Origin: Janthinobacterium sp. ROICE36
GTDB taxonomy: Bacteria; Pseudomonadota; Gammaproteobacteria; Burkholderiales; Burkholderiaceae_D
DNA: 54,122 nt
Direction of reading: 5' to 3'
Assembly: GCF_002869965.1 (NCBI RefSeq)
Contig: NZ_PEBS01000041.1
Coordinates: 1 to 54,122 of the forward strand
The notes beneath the pieces are model-generated. The model was not told the origin of the DNA, searched no databases, and worked only from the letters and a program-made list of their open reading frames with translations. Position numbers and translations under genes: made by a program. Shown piece after piece: positions 26,774-36,221 of this stretch; the stretch's first letter is position 1; every line of letters starts with the position of its first letter.

Positions 26774-29104
26774 ATGGCAATCAAGAGCCGCAAACATGCC
26801 CCAACCCGTTTCAACCAGCACATCGGCGCCGCCCTGGCCGTGATGCTGCTGCCCGTCGCCGCCCAGGCGGCCGACCCGGCCGGCCAGAGTGCCCCGGCAT
26901 CGCAGCAAACCCTGAACGAAATCAAGGTCGTGGGCTCCAAGGAAAATGATTTCAAGGCCGAAAGAGCTTCATCGCCGAAATACACCGAAGAGCTGGTCAA
27001 TACGCCGCAAACCATCGTCGTGATCAAGAAGGAATTGATCGAACAGCAAGGCGCGCTGACACTGACGGATGCACTGCGCAACACGCCGGGCGTCGGTACC
27101 TTCTTCCTCGGCGAAAACGGCAACACGAACACGGGCGACGCCGTCTACATGCGCGGTTTCGACTCATCGGGCAGCATCTATGTCGATGGCGTGCGCGACG
27201 TGGGCTCCATCTCGCGTGACGTCTTCAACATCGAACAGATCGATGTACTGAAGGGCCCGGCGGGCACCGACAGCGGCCGCGGTTCGCCCACCGGTTCGAT
27301 CAACCTGGTCAGCAAGACGGCGACCATGGAAAACAAGTTCAATTCCCTGCTGACGGCGGGCAGCGGCAAGCAGAAACGCGCCACGGCCGACTGGAACCGC
27401 ATCCTCGACAGCGATACCGGCACGGCCTTGCGTCTGAACCTGATGACGCAGGACAGCGGCGATCCGGCGCGCGATGAAGTCAAGAACAAGCGCTGGGCCT
27501 TCGCGCCCACCGTCACCTTCGGCATCGGCAAGCCAACGCGCATCACGGCCAGCTACCTGCACGTGGACCAGAACAACGTGCCCGACGGCGGCGTGCCGAC
27601 CATCGGCTTGCCAGGCTACTCGGCGCCAGACACCGCCACAACGGCCAACCCGGTCGTGCGCACCTTCCTGACCAGCGCGGCCAGGGTCGACCCGAAGAAT
27701 TTCTACGGCTCCACTGCGGACTACAACAAGGTCAAGGCCGACATGGGCACCTTGCGCATCGACCATGATTTCTTGCCCAACGTGCAGCTGCAGAACACCA
27801 CGCGTTACGGCAAGACCAAGCAGGATTACCTGCTGACGGCCTTCATGGGCAACACCGCCAACCTGAAGACGCCGGACGCCGCCGATCCGTCGAGCTGGAC
27901 CCTGGCGCGCTCGCTGCGCACCGTCAAGGACCAGGAAAACACGATTTTGACCAATCAGACCGTGGTCAGCGCGCAATTCGACACCGGCGTGCTGAAGCAC
28001 TCCGTGGTGGCCGGCGCCGAGTTCACCAGCGAAAAACAGACCAACTACAGCTATGTGGCCGCCAGCCTGGGCACCTTGCCGGCAGCGAACCTGTACCGGC
28101 CGAACCCGCATGACCCCGTCACCGGCCACAATCCCGTGCGCAGCGGCGCCTACGCGCAAGGCGAAGTCAATACGCAAAGCGCTTATGTCTTCGACACCGT
28201 CAAGTTCGGCGACAAGTGGATCTTCAATGGCGGCGTGCGCTTCGACCATTTCAACTCCACCTATGACGCCGTCACCCTGCAAACGGCTGTGGCGACGGGC
28301 CAGGTGCAAAAACTGCCAGTCGGCACGCCGATTCCGGTGCATATCACCTTGAACGATACCTTTGCCAATGGCAAGATCTCGGCCATGTACAAACCGACGC
28401 CGGACAGCAGCGTGTATGCCTTGCTGGCCACGTCGAAAGCGCCGCCAGGCACCAATTTTGTGCTGAGCACCGGCGCCAGCAGCGCGCAAAACCCGAACTA
28501 TGACCCGCAGGAAACCATCACCAAGGAAATCGGCACCAAGTGGGACTTCCTGAAACAAAAACTGTCGCTGTCGGCCGCCGTCTACCAGACCACCGTGAAA
28601 AATGAAGTGGAACAGGATCCTGTCGATCTGATCTACTATCAGACCGGCAAGAAGCGCGTGGAAGGCATCGAAATCGGGGTGGTGGGTGAAGTCATGCCGA
28701 ACTGGCTGGTCAGCGCCGGCTACACGCGCATGAATACCAAGGTCGAGTCGGGCAAGGTCGTCACGGCCAGCGGCATCAATAACCTCAGCTACACGCCGAA
28801 GCAATCGTTCACCAGCTGGACTTCGTACACCCTGCCGTTTGGCCTGAAGATCGGCGGCGGCGCGCGTTACGTGGGTGAAATGCTGCGCGGCACCGATGGC
28901 GCCGTCGGCACGCCGGCCCGCGTGGATGCCTACTGGGTCTTCGACGCTATGGCAACCTACACCGTCAACAAAAACCTCGACTTGCAGTTGAACGCCTACA
29001 ACCTGGCCGACAAGACCTATGTGGCGGCCATCAACAAGTCCGGTTTCCGCTACACTCCGGGCCAGCCCCGTTCGTTCAGCCTGACGGCGAATATCAAGTT
29101 CTAA
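26774..29104 (+). CDS. TonB-dependent catecholate siderophore receptor (Fiu-like)
   Basis: A 776-residue outer-membrane receptor that imports ferric catecholates with TonB energy. It has a signal peptide (ending ...VAAQAAD), then a plug domain with the TonB-box-like EIKVVGS region (about 47-55). ASSPKYTEELVNTPQTIVVI and the plug motif MRGFDSSGSIYVDGVRD follow. A 22-strand barrel ends in the terminal phenylalanine (SFSLTANIKF) required for outer-membrane insertion. The sequence around ERASSPKYTEELVNTPQT is characteristic of Fiu-type receptors. GAGAGAGC precedes ATG 26774. A Fur box upstream supports iron control. No PiuC or siderophore genes are adjacent. Confidence 0.9.
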   Translation: MAIKSRKHAPTRFNQHIGAALAVMLLPVAAQAADPAGQSAPASQQTLNEIKVVGSKENDFKAERASSPKYTEELVNTPQTIVVIKKELIEQQGALTLTDALRNTPGVGTFFLGENGNTNTGDAVYMRGFDSSGSIYVDGVRDVGSISRDVFNIEQIDVLKGPAGTDSGRGSPTGSINLVSKTATMENKFNSLLTAGSGKQKRATADWNRILDSDTGTALRLNLMTQDSGDPARDEVKNKRWAFAPTVTFGIGKPTRITASYLHVDQNNVPDGGVPTIGLPGYSAPDTATTANPVVRTFLTSAARVDPKNFYGSTADYNKVKADMGTLRIDHDFLPNVQLQNTTRYGKTKQDYLLTAFMGNTANLKTPDAADPSSWTLARSLRTVKDQENTILTNQTVVSAQFDTGVLKHSVVAGAEFTSEKQTNYSYVAASLGTLPAANLYRPNPHDPVTGHNPVRSGAYAQGEVNTQSAYVFDTVKFGDKWIFNGGVRFDHFNSTYDAVTLQTAVATGQVQKLPVGTPIPVHITLNDTFANGKISAMYKPTPDSSVYALLATSKAPPGTNFVLSTGASSAQNPNYDPQETITKEIGTKWDFLKQKLSLSAAVYQTTVKNEVEQDPVDLIYYQTGKKRVEGIEIGVVGEVMPNWLVSAGYTRMNTKVESGKVVTASGINNLSYTPKQSFTSWTSYTLPFGLKIGGGARYVGEMLRGTDGAVGTPARVDAYWVFDAMATYTVNKNLDLQLNAYNLADKTYVAAINKSGFRYTPGQPRSFSLTANIKF

Positions 29105-29124
29105 ACACGCAGTGCATCACATCA

Positions 29125-29149
29125 AGCCCCTCTTCGGAGGGGCTTTTTT
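29125..29149 (+). terminator. Rho-independent terminator of the siderophore receptor gene
   Basis: An 8-bp stem, AGCCCCTC with GAGGGGCT, closes on a TTCG tetraloop and is followed by six Ts. It lies 21 bases after the stop codon. Confidence 0.93.
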
Positions 29150-29303
29150 ATTGTCCTGATAATCTTGCTCTTTTGGCGCACCGCCGCCCTGCCGCGACTA
29201 GCGTATGAAAAGTCATACAGCGATCACCCGCCGCGTCCAATATTTCGCGCAAGCACGCCAAGTTGCTACATCTAAACAACAAAAAAATCTTCCTTAAATC
29301 AAC

Positions 29304-29316
29304 AACTTAAGAAGTT
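29304..29316. repeat. Short dyad upstream of the sigma-54 promoter
   Basis: AACTTAAGAAGTT is a perfect 5-bp inverted repeat with a 3-base centre, about 47 bases upstream of the predicted dctA transcription start. It sits beside an A-rich tract (29278-29287) that could bend DNA or bind IHF. It is a candidate activator site only; its distance is shorter than usual for an NtrC-type enhancer. Confidence 0.35.
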
Positions 29317-29335
29317 AGCTCCCAAATTCCCATTT

Positions 29336-29352
29336 CAGGCATATCCTTTGCT
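29336..29352 (+). promoter_or_regulatory. Sigma-54 promoter of dctA
   Basis: CAGGCATATCCTTTGCT has GG at 29338-29339 and GC at 29350-29351 with the required ten-base spacing. It matches the -24/-12 consensus (TGGCAC-N5-TTGC) well. It predicts transcription starting near 29363, about 117 bases upstream of the dctA start codon. The neighbouring DctD keeps the GAFTGA loop needed to activate sigma-54, which independently supports the call. Confidence 0.82.
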
Positions 29353-29479
29353 ATGTACAGGTTTTGCTGCAAATAATCGCTAGCATGCAAGGGCTTGTTT
29401 TTGAGAAATGTTGACTCCAAGCTTGAGTTGCTCGCTATCAATAATCCGCTCACAGCGGCGTTTCACCGGAGGAGTCAAA

Positions 29480-30793
29480 ATGAAAAAGAAACGGCCATTA
29501 ACCCTGTACATCCTGATTGCCATGATCCTCGGCATTGCCGTGGGCTATGGATGCAACACCGCCTTCCCTGATGCCAAGCTCAGCGCTCAGATCGCTGGCA
29601 ATATTTCCATCGTCACCGACGTCTTCTTGCGCCTGATCAAGATGATCATTGCGCTGCTGGTCTTTTCCACCCTGACAGTCGGCATCGCCCACATGGGCGA
29701 CGGCAAGACGGCGGGCCGCATCGGCTTGAAAGCCATGTGCTGGTTCGTCGTCGCCTCGCTGGTTTCGCTGGCGCTGGGCATGGTGCTGTCGAACCTGATG
29801 CAACTGGGCACCAACCTGGGCTTGCCATTGCCGGACGTACACGCTTCGACCAATTTGAAAACAGCAGCCTTCACCTTGAAAGACTTCTTCACGCATCTGG
29901 TGCCGAAGTCGCCGATCGAGGCCATGGCCAACAATGAAATCCTGCAAGTGCTGGTGTTCTCGATCTTCTTCGGCGGCGCTCTGGCCGGCCTGGGCGAATC
30001 GGGCAAGACCCTGACGGCCGTCGTCGACCAGCTGGCACAAGTCATGCTGCGCATCACCGGCACCATCATGAACCTGGCCCCACTGGCCGTGTTCGCCGCC
30101 ATGGCCTCCGTCATCACCACGCACGGCCTGGGCGTGCTGGTCACGTTTGCCAAGTTCATGGGCGGCTTCTACCTGGGCCTGCTGTGCCTGTGGACACTGC
30201 TGATCGCCGCCGGCTTCGTCGTCATCGGCCCGCGCATCTTCAAGCTCGTCGGCCTGATCCGCGAACCGTTCCTGCTGGCATTCTCGACGGCCAGCTCGGA
30301 AGCGGCCTATCCAAAACTGCTGACGGCGCTCGACCAGTTCGGCGTGGACCGCAAGATTTCCAGTTTTGTGTTGCCGATGGGCTACTCCTTCAATCTCGAT
30401 GGCTCGATGATGTACTGCACCTTCGCCGTGCTGTTCATCGCACAAGCCTACGGTATCGACCTGTCGATCGGCACGCAGATCACCATGCTGCTGCTGCTGA
30501 TGCTGACCTCAAAAGGTATGGCCGGCGTGCCGCGTGCCTCGCTGGTCGTGATTGCCGCCACCCTGAACCAGTTCAATATTCCGGAAGCGGGCCTACTGCT
30601 GCTGATGGGTGTCGACCAATTCCTCGACATGGGTCGCTCGGCCACCAACGCGGTCGGCAATGCCGTCGCCACGGCCGTCGTCGCCAAGTGGGAAGGTGGC
30701 CTCGCCACCGAGGAAGAAGCAGCCGCGGCCAACGCCGCCAACCAGAGCACGGAAAGCCATTGGGGCGAAGCTGACCACGCTAGCAAAGCCTGA
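29480..30793 (+). CDS. C4-dicarboxylate/cation symporter DctA
   Basis: Imports succinate, fumarate, malate or related dicarboxylates with cations. The 437-residue product is a DAACS-family protein with eight helices and two re-entrant loops. The serine-rich HP1 motif is FSTASSEAAYPK, the NxDG-type motif is YSFNLDGSMMY, and HP2 contains SKGMAGVPRAS; GVDQFLDMGRSATNAVGNAVAT completes the substrate site. The start is ATG 29480 with GGAGGAG nine bases before it; the open frame upstream is non-coding. A sigma-54 promoter precedes it. It is the first gene of the dctA-porin-dctB-dctD cluster. Confidence 0.93.
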   Translation: MKKKRPLTLYILIAMILGIAVGYGCNTAFPDAKLSAQIAGNISIVTDVFLRLIKMIIALLVFSTLTVGIAHMGDGKTAGRIGLKAMCWFVVASLVSLALGMVLSNLMQLGTNLGLPLPDVHASTNLKTAAFTLKDFFTHLVPKSPIEAMANNEILQVLVFSIFFGGALAGLGESGKTLTAVVDQLAQVMLRITGTIMNLAPLAVFAAMASVITTHGLGVLVTFAKFMGGFYLGLLCLWTLLIAAGFVVIGPRIFKLVGLIREPFLLAFSTASSEAAYPKLLTALDQFGVDRKISSFVLPMGYSFNLDGSMMYCTFAVLFIAQAYGIDLSIGTQITMLLLLMLTSKGMAGVPRASLVVIAATLNQFNIPEAGLLLLMGVDQFLDMGRSATNAVGNAVATAVVAKWEGGLATEEEAAAANAANQSTESHWGEADHASKA

Positions 30794-30800
30794 TAGCGCC

Positions 30801-30829
30801 ATGGCCCGCCACAAGCGGGCCATTTATTT
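30801..30829 (+). terminator. Terminator-like hairpin after dctA
   Basis: ATGGCCCGC (30801-30809) pairs perfectly with GCGGGCCAT (30815-30823) across a 5-base loop, followed by TTATTTG. The T tract is interrupted, so termination may be partial and allow read-through into the porin gene. Confidence 0.65.
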
Positions 30830-30901
30830 GTTGTCCATGTTGAGTAACAAGCAGTCAGGTAGTGCGATCAGTAGTCATTCCAACTTATTAGAGAGATTTT
30901 C

Positions 30902-31894
30902 ATGAAAAAAGTCCTGTTTACCCTGCTGGCCCTTGGCGCAGCTTCCGGCGGCGCATTGGCGCAATCGAACGTGACCATGTATGGCGTGGCCGATGCCGGC
31001 CTGGTGTTCGACAAGGATGCAGCCGGCGACCGCCTGAACCGCGTCGCCTCCGGCGTGGCCTCGGGCTCGCGCATCGGCTTCAAGGGCAAGGAAGACCTGG
31101 GTGCTGGCCTGGCCGCCACCTTCGTGCTGGAAAGCGGTTTCAATATCGACACCGGTACCTCGGGCCAGGGCGGCCGGCTGTTCGGCCGCCAGGCGTATGT
31201 TGGCCTGACCGGCAGCGCCGGCGCCGTCACCCTGGGCCGCCAATATACGCCGTACTACCTGGCCCTGCGCGACGTGGCCGATCCGTTTGTCATCGGCCTG
31301 GCCGGTACGGCATCGAACATTATGGCGACGAATTATCGCATCGACAACATGGTGCAATACAGTACGCCGACCTGGAGCAAGCTGTCGGCCGACCTGGCGT
31401 ATGGCTTTGGCGAAGTGGCCGGCGACAATGCGAAAAACCGCAGCATGGGCGGCGCCGTGCACTACATCGACGGTCCGCTGAACGTGACCCTGACGCACCA
31501 CCGCCAGGAAAATCCGCTGGCGACCCAGCAAACGCGCAACACCCTGCTGGCCACGCGCTACGACTTTGGCGTGCTGCAAGGCAACTTCGGCTACGCCGAC
31601 AACCGCGCCCTCGACGACAGCAAGAGCAATGACATCATCGTTGGCTTCAGCGCCCCGTTCGGCGCCACCAAGCTGGTGGCGTCGTACATCCGCCACAACG
31701 ACAAGAGCAACGCCAACCGTGACGCCCATCAGTGGGCCATTGGCGCGTTCTATGCCCTGTCCAAGCGCAGCGACCTGTACACCGGTTACGGCCACATCAC
31801 GAACAAGAACGGCGCTCCTTACAAGGTTGGCAATGCCACGGACGATGGCACCGGCACCAGCGGCTTTAACCTGGGCATGCGTCACACGTTCTAA
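30902..31894 (+). CDS. Gram-negative general porin (Burkholderiales type)
   Basis: A 330-residue 16-strand trimeric porin. It has a signal peptide (MKKVLFTLLALGAASGGALA|Q), then the classic first strand SNVTMYGVADAGLVF. SRIGFKGKEDLGAGLAATFVLE follows, then the constriction-loop region with LFGRQAYVGLTG and LGRQYTPYY. The C-terminal strand ends in phenylalanine (FNLGMRHTF). Located between dctA and dctBD, it may serve dicarboxylate entry across the outer membrane; that is inference from position. AGAGAG precedes ATG 30902. A strong terminator follows. Confidence 0.93.
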   Translation: MKKVLFTLLALGAASGGALAQSNVTMYGVADAGLVFDKDAAGDRLNRVASGVASGSRIGFKGKEDLGAGLAATFVLESGFNIDTGTSGQGGRLFGRQAYVGLTGSAGAVTLGRQYTPYYLALRDVADPFVIGLAGTASNIMATNYRIDNMVQYSTPTWSKLSADLAYGFGEVAGDNAKNRSMGGAVHYIDGPLNVTLTHHRQENPLATQQTRNTLLATRYDFGVLQGNFGYADNRALDDSKSNDIIVGFSAPFGATKLVASYIRHNDKSNANRDAHQWAIGAFYALSKRSDLYTGYGHITNKNGAPYKVGNATDDGTGTSGFNLGMRHTF

Positions 31895-31926
31895 GGACGT
31901 CGCGAGGTCCGTGAAATAAAAGCGTG

Positions 31927-31962
31927 AGCCGCCGGATGCACATCCGGCGGCTTTTTCTTTTT
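31927..31962 (+). terminator. Rho-independent terminator of the porin gene
   Basis: An 11-bp stem, AGCCGCCGGAT with ATCCGGCGGCT, has a 4-base loop and is followed by TTTTCTTTTT. It lies 32 bases after the porin stop. Confidence 0.93.
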
Positions 31963-32015
31963 ACGCAATATTTAAATGCGATACTGTGGGATCTTGCAAG
32001 TTGGCAGCTGATTTT

Positions 32016-33923
32016 ATGAATAGCAGTAACAAACCTTCCCTTTCCTGGCGCCAGCGCCTGTCGCAACGGTCGGGCCGCGAAACGCTGGCCTGGGGCGTGG
32101 TGCTGGCCGCCTGCCTGGCCACCGTCTGGCTCGTGTATTTCTGGACGGAACGCATCGCCATCGGCAAGCTGCAGGCAAGCGGCGCACAGCGCCTGGAGGT
32201 GTATGTCAGCAGTCTTGAAAATGCGCTGGAGAAATACGACTTCCTGCCCAAGACCCTGGAGCTGAACCGCGACGTCATCCGCCTGCTGCAGCACCCGGAA
32301 GACCCGGTACTGGTCGATACGGTCAACCATTACCTCGAGCAGATGAATGCCCAGGCGAAATCGTCGACCATTTTCATCAGCAACCTCGACGGCAACACGC
32401 GGGCCGCCAGCAACTGGCAGCAGCCCGACAGCTTTATTGGCGACAATATCTCGTTCCGTCCCTACGCCCAGGACGCGCTGCGCGGCACGCCGGGCCGCTT
32501 CTATGGCGTGGGCACGACGCGGCTGGAGCCCGGCTACTTCTTTGCCCATGGCATCTACCAGAATGGCCACATGCTGGGCCTGGCAACGGTCAAGGTGAAC
32601 CTGGAAAACCTGGAAAAACGCTGGGTGCAGGGCGCGGACAAGGTGATGCTGGCCGATGAGCACGGCGTGATCTTCCTCAGTTCCATGGCGGACTGGAAGT
32701 ACAAGACCCTGGCGCCGCTGTCGCCCGCCATCGTCGAAGAGCTCAACCGCACGCGCCAGTATTACTCGAAGCAGCTGGAAGCCATTCCCTTCGTCTCCGA
32801 CCGCCAGTTGGGCAATGGCGCGCGCGTGATCAGCGTGCGCGAGCAGGAACACGCTGATGCGCCACCGAAGACCAGTTCGAGCGTCATGACGCAGATCAAG
32901 CTCAAGTCCCCGCAAGGCTGGACTTTCATTTATTTGTCCGACCTGGCGCAGGCCAAGGCCAGCGCGCGCGCGGCGGCCGCCTTCTCCTGCGTGTTGCTGG
33001 GCTTTTTCATGCTGCTGTTCTTTTATCTGCGCCAGCGCCGCGCGGCCGTGGCGCAAAAATTGCGCGCCCGCGAAGATCTGCAGCATGCCTATGACAACCT
33101 GGAAGCGATGGTCGAGGAACGCACCTCGGAACTCAATGCCATGACGCAAAGCCTGAGCCAGGAAATCGACGTGCGCAGCAAGGCCGAGCAGAAACTCCAC
33201 ATCACGCAAAACGAACTGTTTCAGGCCGGCAAGATGGCCGTGCTGGGACAGATGTCGGCCAGCATCACGCATGAACTCAACCAGCCGCTGACGGCGCTGC
33301 GCACCATGTCCGACAATGCCGTCATCCTGCTCGAACGGGGAAGGCTCGACGACGCGCGGCGCAACCTGGCGAAGATCTCGCAAATTGCAGCCAGGATGGG
33401 GACCATTACGGGGCAATTGAAGATTTTTGCGCGCAAATCGACCACGAGCCTGACCTCCGTGTCGATACCCACGGCGATCAGCAACGCCCTGTTCCTGGTC
33501 GAGCGCCGGCTGCAGGTTGAAAATGTGCGTTTCACCCTGCAACTGCCGCCTGAAGACATCTTCGCCATGTGCGAAAGCAACCGCCTGGAGCAAGTTCTGG
33601 TGAACCTGTACGCCAACGCGCTCGACGCCATGAATGGCAGCGACGTGCGCAGCTTGCGCGTGGCCGTCGAATGCACGCCCGAGCACGTGCTGATCCATGT
33701 GGCAGACACCGGGCCGGGCCTGTCGACGGAAGTGTGCGAACACCTGTTCGAGCCGTTCTTCACAACCAAACCGCAAGGACTGGGCCTGGGCCTGGGCCTG
33801 GCCATTTCGGAACAGATCACGCGCCAGTTCGGCGGCGTGCTGCGCGCCGAAAACGCCCCCGGCGGCGGCGCCATCTTCACCATCGAACTACAGATTGCAA
33901 CGCAGGAGGAAAAACATGTTTGA
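32016..33923 (+). CDS. C4-dicarboxylate sensor histidine kinase DctB
   Basis: A 635-residue kinase that senses external C4-dicarboxylates. TM1 is at about 25-45, a double-Cache (PAS-like) periplasmic domain at about 50-315 contains SFRPYAQDALRGTPGRFYGVG, typical of DctB, and TM2 is at about 325-345. A coiled-coil linker leads to the H-box SASITHELNQPLTALRTMSDN, the N-box VLVNLYANALDAM and the G-boxes DTGPGL / GLGLGLAIS. ATG 32016 is the start; the frame is open ten codons upstream with no better signal. Its 3' end overlaps dctD by eight bases, implying translational coupling. Confidence 0.93.
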   Translation: MNSSNKPSLSWRQRLSQRSGRETLAWGVVLAACLATVWLVYFWTERIAIGKLQASGAQRLEVYVSSLENALEKYDFLPKTLELNRDVIRLLQHPEDPVLVDTVNHYLEQMNAQAKSSTIFISNLDGNTRAASNWQQPDSFIGDNISFRPYAQDALRGTPGRFYGVGTTRLEPGYFFAHGIYQNGHMLGLATVKVNLENLEKRWVQGADKVMLADEHGVIFLSSMADWKYKTLAPLSPAIVEELNRTRQYYSKQLEAIPFVSDRQLGNGARVISVREQEHADAPPKTSSSVMTQIKLKSPQGWTFIYLSDLAQAKASARAAAAFSCVLLGFFMLLFFYLRQRRAAVAQKLRAREDLQHAYDNLEAMVEERTSELNAMTQSLSQEIDVRSKAEQKLHITQNELFQAGKMAVLGQMSASITHELNQPLTALRTMSDNAVILLERGRLDDARRNLAKISQIAARMGTITGQLKIFARKSTTSLTSVSIPTAISNALFLVERRLQVENVRFTLQLPPEDIFAMCESNRLEQVLVNLYANALDAMNGSDVRSLRVAVECTPEHVLIHVADTGPGLSTEVCEHLFEPFFTTKPQGLGLGLGLAISEQITRQFGGVLRAENAPGGGAIFTIELQIATQEEKHV

Positions 33924-35259
33924 CGGCTTGAAGGTCTTGCTGGTCGAAGACGACCCCACCGTACGCGAAGGCAGCGAGCAGGCACTGCAGCTGGCCGGCC
34001 TGGACGTGCTGGCCTTCCACTCGGCCGAACTGGCGTATAAACTGCTGACGCCCGATTTTCCCGGCATCGTGGTCAGCGATGTGCGCCTGCCGGGCATGAG
34101 CGGCCTGGAGTTGCTGCAAGCGGTCAAAACGCTCGATGCCAACCTGCCCGTGATCCTCGTCACGGGCCACGGCGACATCACCATGGCCGTGCACGCCATG
34201 CGCACGGGTGCCTACGATTTCATCGAAAAACCCTACTCATCCGAGCAACTGGTCGACGTCATCCTGCGCGCGCTGGAAACGCGGCGACTCACGCTGGAAG
34301 TACACAGCCTGCGCCGCCAGCTGGAAGACGGCGGCGGCATCGAAGCGCGATTATTGGGCAATTCCGTGGCGATGCGCGACATACGACGCCTTATCCTCGA
34401 CGTTGCCGACGAACCGGCTGACGTGCTGATCTATGGCGACACGGGCACGGGCAAGGAAATGGTGGCCCGCTGCCTGCACGACTTCAGCCATCGCCGCAAG
34501 CAAAACTTCGTCGCCGTCAACTGCGGCGCGATTCCCGAAAGCATCTTTGAAAGCGAAGTCTTCGGCCACGAACCGGGCGCATTCACGGGCGCGGCCAAGC
34601 GCCAAGTGGGCAAGATCGAGCACGCCGACCATGGCACTTTTTTCCTCGACGAAATCGAAAGCCTGCCCCTGTCCTTGCAAGTCAAATTGCTGCGCGTACT
34701 GCAGGAACGCTATATCGAACGCCTCGGCTCCAACGTGCCCACGCCCGTCGACGTGCGCGTCATCGCGGCGGCCAAACTGGACCTGGAAGACTTGTCGCAG
34801 CAGCAGAAATTCCGCAGCGACCTGTACTACCGCCTGAATCTGATCGTGCTGCATCTGCCACCGCTGCGCGAACGGCGCGAAGATATTCCCATCCTGTTCG
34901 AGCACTTCGTGCTGGCCGCCGCCGCCCGCTACAACCGCGCCGCGCCCGTGGTCTCCAGCGCGCAGATGCGCAACCTGATGGCCCATTCCTGGCCCGGCAA
35001 CGTGCGTGAACTGCGCAATATCGCCGACCGCTTCGTGCTGGGCATCGCCGGTGGCGCCTCAAGCTTGCTGGCAGGCAACCAGGCTAGTCCCCTGTCGCTG
35101 GCGGAGCAGGTCAACGGCTTCGAACGTGCGCTGATCGAACAGGAACTACGCGCATATTCAGGCAACGTCAGCGAAGTGAGCGCAGTGCTTGGCTTGCCGA
35201 AACAGACCTTGTACCACAAGATGCAGAAGTACAATCTGGTGGCCGAAGAGTTTCGATAA
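33916..35259 (+). CDS. Sigma-54-dependent response regulator DctD
   Basis: A 447-residue NtrC-family activator. The receiver domain (1-120) has the phosphoacceptor Asp in IVVSDVRLPGMSG and KPYSS with the conserved Lys. The AAA+ domain (about 145-370) has Walker A GDTGTGKE, the sigma-54-contact loop GAFTGA, Walker B GTFFLDEIE and an arginine finger region. A Fis-type HTH lies at the C-terminus (VSEVSAVLGLPKQTLYHKM). AGGAGG lies just upstream of ATG 33916, inside the end of dctB. Its obvious target is the sigma-54 promoter upstream of dctA. The stop codon abuts the convergent phosphoesterase stop without a gap. Confidence 0.95.
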   Translation: MFDGLKVLLVEDDPTVREGSEQALQLAGLDVLAFHSAELAYKLLTPDFPGIVVSDVRLPGMSGLELLQAVKTLDANLPVILVTGHGDITMAVHAMRTGAYDFIEKPYSSEQLVDVILRALETRRLTLEVHSLRRQLEDGGGIEARLLGNSVAMRDIRRLILDVADEPADVLIYGDTGTGKEMVARCLHDFSHRRKQNFVAVNCGAIPESIFESEVFGHEPGAFTGAAKRQVGKIEHADHGTFFLDEIESLPLSLQVKLLRVLQERYIERLGSNVPTPVDVRVIAAAKLDLEDLSQQQKFRSDLYYRLNLIVLHLPPLRERREDIPILFEHFVLAAAARYNRAAPVVSSAQMRNLMAHSWPGNVRELRNIADRFVLGIAGGASSLLAGNQASPLSLAEQVNGFERALIEQELRAYSGNVSEVSAVLGLPKQTLYHKMQKYNLVAEEFR

Positions 35260-35997
35260 TCAGGCGACCCGGCCCATGCGCAGTGGCACGACCCAGTCGG
35301 GCCGGCCGTTGGCCAGCGCCAGCCCGGCCGCCTTGTCCCAGTCATACGCCACCGCATGCAACTGCGCCGTCCAGGTGCCGTCCATCCCCTGTTCGGCAAT
35401 CGCATAGCGCGCATGCGGCGTGCCGTTTTCCATCACGTGCGGATAACCGTGGTCGTCGTCGTAGGCTTGCAAGCCCACGCTGCCCGGGTTGACGATCAGC
35501 CGCCCATCGGCCAGGCGCACCTGGCGCGGCATGTGCGTGTGGCCGCACAGGATCAAGGCCGCGTCCGCCGTCCCGGCGCGTTCGGCCACTTCAATCGGCG
35601 TGGCGGCGCGGCTGCCTTGCGGCGTGACGCTGTCGAGAAAATACACGAGGTCGCTTGTCGGCGTGCCATGCACGAGCAGCACGTCATGGCGCAAACGCAA
35701 GGTGGCGGGCAGCGCCTCTATCCACGCGAGTTGCTCGGGCAACAGTTGCGCGCGTGCATAGGCGTCCGAGACGCCCATGCGCGCCGGATCAGCCAACAGC
35801 TGGCGCTCGTGGTTGCCGCGGATGGTGGGCAAGCCTAGGCCCATCAGGCGCGCCGCCGTAGCGCGCGGCTGCAGATGGCCCGAAACGATATCGCCCAGGT
35901 TGACGATCACATCCACACCCTGAAGGGCGATGTCGGCCAGCACGGCTTCCAGCGCGTCCAGGTTGCCGTGAATATCGGAAATGGCGGCGATTTTCAT
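35260..35997 (-). CDS. Calcineurin-like (YfcE/MJ0936-type) metallophosphoesterase
   Basis: A 245-residue metal-dependent phosphoesterase. The ordered metal-binding motifs are all present: DIHGN (residues about 8-12), NLGDIVSG (about 32-39), RGNHE (about 60-64), VHGT (about 109-112) and CGHTHMP (about 150-156). The family includes phosphodiesterases and Ap4A-type hydrolases; the substrate is not evident. AAGGAGGAG directly upstream of ATG 35997 decides the start. It converges on dctD. Confidence 0.9.
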   Translation of the reverse strand: MKIAAISDIHGNLDALEAVLADIALQGVDVIVNLGDIVSGHLQPRATAARLMGLGLPTIRGNHERQLLADPARMGVSDAYARAQLLPEQLAWIEALPATLRLRHDVLLVHGTPTSDLVYFLDSVTPQGSRAATPIEVAERAGTADAALILCGHTHMPRQVRLADGRLIVNPGSVGLQAYDDDHGYPHVMENGTPHARYAIAEQGMDGTWTAQLHAVAYDWDKAAGLALANGRPDWVVPLRMGRVA

Positions 35998-36221
35998 GCG
36001 GTGTCTCCTCCTTGTGCGCACCATTCTGCCCGCGTCCTGCGTGGCAGGCAATGCCGGAGTGTGTACCAGCTGTTACACACGGTAGGACAAATCTGACGAC
36101 CACTTGCGCCGTGCGGCTACGTGATTCAAATGTAACAATTGCTACCATTTCCTCATTGCATTGCACCTGTAGGCCGCCCCAGCGTCGCGGCCCACCCATC
36201 ATCTTTCCGAGGAGTAGTCCC

